Both the position numbers and the translations under genes were made by a program. The notes under the pieces are model-generated. The model was not told the DNA's origin. It worked only from the letters and a program-made list of their open reading frames with translations, and did no database searches. This document shows positions 6,148 through 10,437 of a DNA stretch of 10,437 bases, piece after piece; the first letter of the stretch is position 1; the number at the start of each line of letters is the position of its first letter. The stretch is from Treponema sp. Its GTDB lineage: Bacteria > Spirochaetota > Spirochaetia > Treponematales > Breznakiellaceae. The DNA lies in contig JAIROH010000259.1 in assembly GCA_031257595.1 (NCBI GenBank), positions 1-10,437 on the forward strand, given 5' to 3'.

Positions 6148-8504
6148 TCCCGAATGCTCCTCATATAGTACAGCAGTTCTTCAATTTTTTCGGCGGCCTG
6201 TTCGTATTCAAGGTTTTCTATATCATCCCCGATTTTGCGGAGGGCTTCTTCGATCTGTCCGTCTTCCCATCTAAGGCCGTTTACCTGGTTAAGGAAAACC
6301 TGGGCGCCGGAATTGTCAAAGACGTTACAGGCTTCCAGAATTTTCCCAAGGATCGTTTCCAGTTCGGCAAGATTACCCGGTTGTGAGCCCCGTTCCTCCC
6401 GGGGAAAAAGGGAGGCTATGTTTTGGGACAGAATTTCAAGCTGTTCTTCAAATTCGCGATAATGTTCGCGGCAGTACGCGTTATCGCCGGATTTGGCGGC
6501 AAACTCCAGCTGCCGCGCCCGGTCGCCCAGGGATTCGGCCCCGATGTTGTAGAGGGCGGCCTTCATGCCGTGAACTTCTATTCCGAAAGCCGCGATGTTT
6601 TTCGCGTAAAGCCCGCGCATCACCGGTATTTTTTCACCGATGACCTTAATGGTTATACGCAGCAGCTCGGTGTACTGATCTTTCTCCCCGCCCAAAAGAA
6701 AGAGGCCCTTGTCCACATTAAGGTACTGAATGGTTTTTGCCTTTTCCAGAAATGTATCGGCATTGTCCTCCTGAACAAACGCCGCCTTCGCGGTTTCCGC
6801 GGGGACAGAAGACCCGCCGGTCGTTTCCGGCGCCCAGTTAATTCGGCTGTCCAAAAGATACGCCAGGGTATCGCTGATAAACAGCAGCGTAGTATCGTCA
6901 TGAACTAACGATTCGTCTTCCCTTCCTTCCATAATAATATAGCCTTTGAGCAGGTCTTTGACGCGCAGGGGCAAAATACACAGGGATTTGGCGGCAAAAT
7001 CCACAAAAGACAGCTTCATCGAACTCATCGTACCGTAATTCATGGTCAGATGTTTTTTGTCGCCGATAAGATTAACTATCTGGTCGTGGCTGAAAAACCC
7101 GCTGTCGCCTTCTTCCGAATCGGACGGTGGATACACAGCCACAATCCGCGGGCTTTCTTCCGGGATAAAAACCAGCGCCGCCTTAAAGACGCAAAAGTAT
7201 TCCGCCACCGCTTTTAGCGTGGCGTCAAACGCGGCGCCCAGGCTTTCGCCGCGGAACAGGGCATAGTGGATATCCATGATGATGTCGAACCGATCTTCGT
7301 TGCGCCGCTGGAGCAGCTTGCTTACCTTGAATTGTTCCACTATGCGGCTCAGGGACTTGGTAATCATACCCAGCTCATCCTCGGAACGCTTGTACTCTAT
7401 ACGAACATCCAGATCGCCTGACGCGATGGCTTCACTGGTCAGGGTAAGTTTTTGAATGGGTTTTGAAATTCCCCTGAAAAGATACAGGAGAAGCAGTGAA
7501 AACAGGATAAGGCTGGCAATAACGGAAATCACGATGGGCCTGAGTACCGGGATTACGTTCCGCCAGACATAATTCTGCGGGAAGGCAATGTAAATATAAA
7601 TAAACCTCCCCGCGACAAAGAGCGGACAAAAATAACTAAAATTTTTCGTACCGGAAATTCCGGACCATTCGTTATAAAGAAACAACGACGCCCGGTTTTC
7701 CATGGCTTTTCTTATCCGCGAGGCGCTTTCAAAGCCCAGATCTTCCAGGGTTTTACCCACATTGTCCGTATCCAGCGAATAACCGAGCCGCCCATCGAAC
7801 AGGAAGATGGCCGTATCCACATCCACGTTAAAAAAATACTGCTCCCCCAGAATTTTTTCGTTCATTTCAAGGTCGACCCCTACGCAGCCTATAACCCTGT
7901 CGTCCCTGAAAACCGGGGCGACCACGCCTATGCTGCTTACAGGATCGTCGCCGTAATCCCAGAGCAGGTCGTATCCTCCCAAATCGGTAAAGATGGTCCC
8001 CGAATCCCTGGGGATGGTATACCAGTACCCTGTACTCACGTCGTCAAGCATGCTTTCGTCAATATCCTCGGCAACTTCCCATGAATTCCCCTGTCGATTA
8101 AAGGAACGGATATACCGGCCCGACGGCGCTCCGGGATAATCGCCGGTATGCAGGGCGTCCCGGCCGTCAAAGGCGTCAGGTTCAAAAACAAGCCACGCGT
8201 TAATTACATGGGGATTATGAAAGCGGCGGATTAGGACATTTTCGCCTATACCGCGGGATTTCGGGTCTGTGGTTTCAATTGCCTCAAGTTCGGCGGCGGA
8301 CACCAAAACAGAAAGCTCGGCGGCCTCGTAAAAACTATTGAGGTTCAGCCTGTAATAATTCCCCAAATTATAAAGATCCTGCCTGGTTTCCTCGATCTTG
8401 GACTGATAGGCCTGGCGTATTAAAACGGCGGAAAACGCCAGATAGATGACCAGAAAAGGGATCACCATGAAAAACAGTATATTAGCCCAAATGGTTTTCT
8501 TCAT
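6144..8504 (-). CDS. Membrane sensor with Cache, HAMP, GAF and C-terminal Hpt phosphotransfer domain
   Basis: This 786-residue protein appears to be a sensory phosphotransferase. Helix 1 (about 8-29) anchors an extracytoplasmic double-Cache-like domain (about 35-310) with segments such as GYWYTIPRDSG, VSSIGVVAPVFRDDRVIGCVGVDLE and FIYIYIAFP. Helix 2 (about 318-343) leads to a HAMP linker (FRGISKPIQKLTLTSEAIASGD, split at about 343-364 and onward to 397). A GAF-like domain spans about 415-555. A low-complexity linker follows, then an Hpt domain (about 585-700) with IEVHGMKAALYNIGAESLG, placing the phospho-accepting His at 645. A helical tail (710-786) rich in Glu/Leu resembles tails that follow receiver or Hpt modules in other hybrid proteins. 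There is no HisKA, HATPase, GGDEF or methyl-accepting domain. It starts at the ATG at 8504 with AGGCAGG upstream and is the first gene of a three-gene operon. Most likely it relays phosphate from the hybrid kinase three genes down to the HD-GYP regulator. Confidence 0.88.
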   Translation of the reverse strand: MKKTIWANILFFMVIPFLVIYLAFSAVLIRQAYQSKIEETRQDLYNLGNYYRLNLNSFYEAAELSVLVSAAELEAIETTDPKSRGIGENVLIRRFHNPHVINAWLVFEPDAFDGRDALHTGDYPGAPSGRYIRSFNRQGNSWEVAEDIDESMLDDVSTGYWYTIPRDSGTIFTDLGGYDLLWDYGDDPVSSIGVVAPVFRDDRVIGCVGVDLEMNEKILGEQYFFNVDVDTAIFLFDGRLGYSLDTDNVGKTLEDLGFESASRIRKAMENRASLFLYNEWSGISGTKNFSYFCPLFVAGRFIYIYIAFPQNYVWRNVIPVLRPIVISVIASLILFSLLLLYLFRGISKPIQKLTLTSEAIASGDLDVRIEYKRSEDELGMITKSLSRIVEQFKVSKLLQRRNEDRFDIIMDIHYALFRGESLGAAFDATLKAVAEYFCVFKAALVFIPEESPRIVAVYPPSDSEEGDSGFFSHDQIVNLIGDKKHLTMNYGTMSSMKLSFVDFAAKSLCILPLRVKDLLKGYIIMEGREDESLVHDDTTLLFISDTLAYLLDSRINWAPETTGGSSVPAETAKAAFVQEDNADTFLEKAKTIQYLNVDKGLFLLGGEKDQYTELLRITIKVIGEKIPVMRGLYAKNIAAFGIEVHGMKAALYNIGAESLGDRARQLEFAAKSGDNAYCREHYREFEEQLEILSQNIASLFPREERGSQPGNLAELETILGKILEACNVFDNSGAQVFLNQVNGLRWEDGQIEEALRKIGDDIENLEYEQAAEKIEELLYYMRSIRE

Positions 8505-8521
8505 AACCCTGCCTGCCTACA

Positions 8522-8560
8522 GGGCAACGCTGATTAACTTGACGCCAATCATCGTTGCCC
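8522..8560. other. 14-bp stem-loop in the leader of the Hpt-sensor gene
   Basis: GGGCAACG, one base, then TGATT (8522-8535) pairs with AATCA, one base, then CGTTGCCC (8547-8560). This gives 14 pairs with a single mismatch and an 11-base loop. On the plus strand it is followed by TTTTATTTTT (8561-8570), the form of an intrinsic terminator, which could stop antisense transcription entering from the left. On the minus strand it lies in the mRNA leader, ending 17 bases before the ATG at 8504, where it could affect translation. Confidence 0.55.
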
Positions 8561-8573
8561 TTTTATTTTTCTC

Positions 8574-8600
8574 GTTTTTCTGCGAAAAACTGCGAAAAAT
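8574..8600. repeat. Short A/T-rich direct and inverted repeat
   Basis: TGCGAAAAA occurs twice in tandem, as TGCGAAAAAC (8581-8590) and TGCGAAAAAT (8591-8600). In addition GTTTTTC (8574-8580) is the exact inverse of GAAAAAC (8584-8590) around a TGC loop. The block lies near the predicted transcription start of the operon. Its role is unknown. Confidence 0.45.
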
Positions 8601-8602
8601 CC

Positions 8603-8631
8603 ATAATTTTGTAGCGCTGATTTATTCTCAA
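8603..8631 (-). promoter_or_regulatory. Weak candidate promoter of the Hpt/lipid-kinase/histidine-kinase operon
   Basis: TTGAGA (8626-8631) and AATTAT (8603-8608) on the minus strand are 17 bases apart, matching five and four of six consensus bases. The -35 lies at the centre of the large palindrome at 8613-8648, so a protein bound there would block polymerase. The predicted leader is about 90 bases long and contains the stem-loop at 8522-8560. Confidence 0.35.
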
Positions 8632-8648
8632 TTGAATAAATCAGCGCT
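8613..8648. repeat. Perfect 15-bp inverted repeat (candidate operator or hairpin)
   Basis: AGCGCTGATTTATTC (8613-8627) is followed by the loop TCAATT and its exact inverse (8634-8648). No T-run follows on either strand, so it is not a typical terminator. The arms contain CGCTGATT, a motif repeated in the leader stem-loop at 8528-8535. It lies over the candidate -35 box of the phosphorelay operon, which suggests a regulatory site. Confidence 0.7.
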
Positions 8649-8734
8649 TTCAGAGGAATATACGCCACAGAGCCAATCCCAAAACCGGAGTTTCGGAAAA
8701 GCATCCATGGGATTTGAATTTGCCGGATATTCAC

Positions 8735-8762
8735 GAAATGTCCGGGAAAAACATTTCCCGGA
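8735..8762 (-). terminator. Hairpin just after the HD-GYP gene, possible terminator or attenuator
   Basis: TCCGGGAAA (8741-8749) pairs perfectly with TTTCCCGGA (8754-8762) around a four-base loop, starting eight bases after the HD-GYP stop codon. A competing seven-base stem, GAAATGT (8735-8741) with ACATTTC (8751-8757), uses overlapping bases. On the minus strand the stem is followed by CATTTCG, not a T-run, so an ordinary intrinsic terminator is only weakly supported. Confidence 0.4.
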
Positions 8763-8770
8763 TTGGCGTA

Positions 8771-9829
8771 TTATCCGTCAAAATCCGTAATGGCCGTTTC
8801 GGACACGGCCGAGCGCCTTTTGGCGACCTTCTCCATATCGTCGTACACTACGGTAAACGCATCGATGACGCGGGGATCGAAATGGGAACCTTTTCCGTTA
8901 AAGATTAGATTGTAGGCTTCCTGGGTACTCATGGCTTTCCGATAAACCCGATCGGCTACCACCGCGTCGTAAACGTCCGCCACCGCCATAATCCGCGAAC
9001 AAAGGGGAATCTCGTCCCCGGCAAGGCCGTAGGGATACCCGGAACCGTCGAATTTTTCATGGTGCCCTTCGGCTATCAGTTTGGCGTATTCAAGATAACT
9101 CTGGGTAGGGGTTCGTTCGTACATGGTTTCGAGAATTTTCGCCCCAAGGGTTGTATGGGTTTTCATAACGGAAAATTCGGCGTCGTCAAGCCTTCCCGGT
9201 TTAAGGAGTATCGTATCGCTGATGCCGATTTTACCGACATCGTGAAGGAGGGAAGCCCGTGCTATCAGGGACATTTCCTTTTCGTTCAGCTCGTTGGCAA
9301 AGCAGCCCTGGCGTATCAATTCCTGTCCCAAAAGGGTAACGTAGATACGGGTTCTTTGTACGTGATCCCCGGTACCCTTGTCCCGGCTTTCAATCATTTC
9401 CGAAAACGACAGAACTATGCTGTCTTCCAGTTCCCGTACTTTTTCTTCCAGGCTTTGCTGGTACCGGGAAAAATCAAGGTGGAGTTTAAGCCGGTGGAGG
9501 AGAATGTTTTTTTCCACCGGTTTGGTAATAAAGTCCACCACTCCCGATTCCAGGGCGCGGGTTTCCGTGGCTACATCATGGTTTGCGGTAAGAAAAATAA
9601 CCGGAATCCTGCTTATAATAGCGCTGCTTTTGATCAGGCGCAAGGTTTCAAATCCGTCCATTTCCGGCATGTCCACGTCCAGGAGAATCAAATCCGGAAT
9701 CCGCTGGACACAAATTTGCAGCGCCTGGGCGCCGGACTTTGCCAGCAATACCTGGTAACTGTTCGAAAGCTGCAACTGTATGTTTTTTAAATTTGCAAGA
9801 TTGTCATCAACAACTAGAATCTGATCCAT
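8771..9829 (-). CDS. Response regulator with HD-GYP domain, predicted cyclic-di-GMP phosphodiesterase
   Basis: This 352-residue cytoplasmic regulator joins a receiver (1-118) to an HD-GYP hydrolase (about 135-335). The receiver has ILVVDDN (acidic pair Asp8/Asp9), the phospho-accepting Asp51 in LILLDVDMPEMDG, Thr81 and Lys103. The output domain shows GDHVQRT (His156), LLHDVGKIGI (His196, Asp197), MKTH (His225), GHHEKFDGSGYP (His256, His257, GYP 264-266) and ADVYDA (284-289). All metal- and substrate-binding landmarks of active HD-GYP enzymes are present, so hydrolysis of cyclic-di-GMP controlled by phosphorylation is expected. The frame is open far upstream to 10330, but that part is antisense to argG. 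The ATG at 9829 begins directly at the receiver and has AGGAAG (9840-9845) ten bases before it, plus a promoter. There is no kinase in this transcript. The operon starting 266 bases downstream encodes a kinase and an Hpt, making this the natural end of that relay. Confidence 0.95.
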   Translation of the reverse strand: MDQILVVDDNLANLKNIQLQLSNSYQVLLAKSGAQALQICVQRIPDLILLDVDMPEMDGFETLRLIKSSAIISRIPVIFLTANHDVATETRALESGVVDFITKPVEKNILLHRLKLHLDFSRYQQSLEEKVRELEDSIVLSFSEMIESRDKGTGDHVQRTRIYVTLLGQELIRQGCFANELNEKEMSLIARASLLHDVGKIGISDTILLKPGRLDDAEFSVMKTHTTLGAKILETMYERTPTQSYLEYAKLIAEGHHEKFDGSGYPYGLAGDEIPLCSRIMAVADVYDAVVADRVYRKAMSTQEAYNLIFNGKGSHFDPRVIDAFTVVYDDMEKVAKRRSAVSETAITDFDG

Positions 9830-9854
9830 ACAAGATGTACTTCCTTTCGATAGC

Positions 9855-9883
9855 ACTATATTACAAGCTGAATAAAACGGCAA
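9855..9883 (-). promoter_or_regulatory. Predicted promoter of the HD-GYP regulator gene
   Basis: On the minus strand TTGCCG (9878-9883) and TATAGT (9855-9860) are 17 bases apart, matching four and five of six consensus bases. Transcription would start near 9848, giving a leader of about 20 bases. The 156-base gap 9830-9985 also has to hold the argG promoter. I could not find a convincing -10/-35 pair for argG. Confidence 0.5.
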
Positions 9884-9900
9884 GTAGATGAGCGTGTTTC

Positions 9901-9917
9901 GCACGAACGGCACGAAC
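9901..9917. repeat. Tandem GCACGAAC repeat in the divergent argG/HD-GYP intergenic region
   Basis: GCACGAAC occurs at 9901-9908 and again at 9910-9917, one base apart, upstream of the -35 of the HD-GYP promoter and of argG. Nine-base spacing puts the copies on nearly the same DNA face, as for a regulator binding side by side. No known motif is recognised. Confidence 0.4.
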
Positions 9918-9985
9918 TTTTGTTTTGAAGGACATGATGTAGAAAAATTCAGGCGCCCGGTGTACACTCGTTTCAGGAGTATTAC

Positions 9986-10437
9986 ATGAAGAAGAAAATA
10001 GTCCTCGCCTATTCGGGGGGACTGGATACAACGGTGATCATCCCCTGGCTCAGGGAAAACCACGACTGCGATATTGCCGCGGTCTGCGTGGATCTGGGCC
10101 AGGAGGCGGACTGGAAAACAATCAAAAAGCGCGCGCTGGATACGGGGGCCGCTTCCTGTGTGGTAATTGATGTACGGAAAGAATACGTGGAACAGTACAT
10201 CTGGCCGGCTCTCAAGGCGAACGCCCTGTACGAAGACAAGTACCTGCTGGGCACTTCCACCGCCCGCCCGCTTATCGCCAAAGTGCTGGTCGAACAGGCG
10301 CGGAAAGAAAAGGCCGGGACAATAGCCCACGGCGCCACAGGCAAGGGAAACGATCAGGTTCGTTTTGATCTGGGAATAACGGCGCTTGCCCCGGATATCG
10401 AAATAATCGCCCCCTGGCGTACCTGGCGGATCAAAAG
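9986..10437 (+). CDS. argG: Argininosuccinate synthase, 5' part
   Basis: The enzyme joins citrulline and aspartate using ATP to form argininosuccinate, the penultimate step of arginine synthesis in the cytoplasm. Only the first 150 codons lie in the window, of about 400 usual. The start ATG at 9986 has AGGAG (9975-9979) six bases upstream. The ATP-pyrophosphatase loop AYSGGLDTT (8-16) opens the protein. The family signatures LGTSTARPLIAK (88-99) and GATGKGNDQVRF (116-127) bind citrulline, aspartate and ATP. The last bases encode the conserved IIAPWR region. It is divergent from the signalling genes and functionally unrelated to them. No ArgR box was recognised upstream. Confidence 0.97.
   Translation, partial: MKKKIVLAYSGGLDTTVIIPWLRENHDCDIAAVCVDLGQEADWKTIKKRALDTGAASCVVIDVRKEYVEQYIWPALKANALYEDKYLLGTSTARPLIAKVLVEQARKEKAGTIAHGATGKGNDQVRFDLGITALAPDIEIIAPWRTWRIK

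Noticed and set aside
8549..8734. Small minus-strand open frame in the gap before the Hpt-sensor gene
   Set aside because: It runs through the 15-bp palindrome and short repeats, lacks a ribosome-binding site, and looks like chance.
9868..9951. ArgR box near argG (TGAATAAAA at 9869 and ATTCA at 9947)
   Set aside because: Only isolated half-sites about 70 bases apart are present; they do not form the known palindrome.
9830..10330. N-terminal extension of the HD-GYP frame by 167 residues
   Set aside because: It is antisense to the clear argG coding sequence, has no domain character, and the receiver begins exactly at the ATG at 9829 with a ribosome-binding site and promoter.

Overview
The window is about 10.4 kb of bacterial chromosome with balanced base composition. 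All complete genes are on the minus strand; a divergent plus-strand argG begins at the right edge. I see no tRNA, rRNA, CRISPR array, insertion sequence or phage gene. The signalling proteins (Cache/HAMP/GAF/Hpt, hybrid kinase, HD-GYP regulator), the Uma2 gene and an ECF vitamin transporter of the UPF0397 type would fit a host-associated spirochaete (Treponema-like) or a Firmicute. I lean to the spirochaete, but this is inference from style and gene content, not proof.

Layout in the direction of minus-strand transcription, from right to left. (1) 9829-8771: a REC plus HD-GYP response regulator, predicted cyclic-di-GMP phosphodiesterase, with a good promoter in the intergenic region shared with argG. 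(2) After a 266-base gap rich in inverted repeats comes a tight three-gene operon. It holds a membrane sensor with Cache, HAMP, GAF and a C-terminal Hpt domain but no kinase (8504-6144), a diacylglycerol/lipid-kinase-like protein with altered nucleotide-binding motifs (6147-5173, ATGA overlap), and a six-helix PAS hybrid histidine kinase with a degenerate and an intact receiver (5171-2769). (3) 2708-2100: a solitary Uma2-family nuclease-fold gene with its own candidate promoter. (4) 1936-1382 and 1356 to the left edge: an ECF-transporter substrate-binding membrane protein followed by its double ATPase, cut by the window.

The central idea is that genes 1 and 2 together hold every part of a multistep phosphorelay, split over three proteins. 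The hybrid kinase has His and Asp modules but no Hpt. The second membrane protein has an Hpt but no kinase. The nearby regulator has a receiver and a c-di-GMP hydrolase output. The likely flow is kinase His to kinase REC to Hpt to HD-GYP REC, so that two sensory inputs set c-di-GMP turnover. The lipid-kinase-like protein, translationally linked between Hpt protein and kinase, has GGNGT where the family has GGDGT. It may be a pseudo-kinase or lipid sensor in the pathway. The architecture and the motif changes are read directly from the sequence; the wiring is inference.
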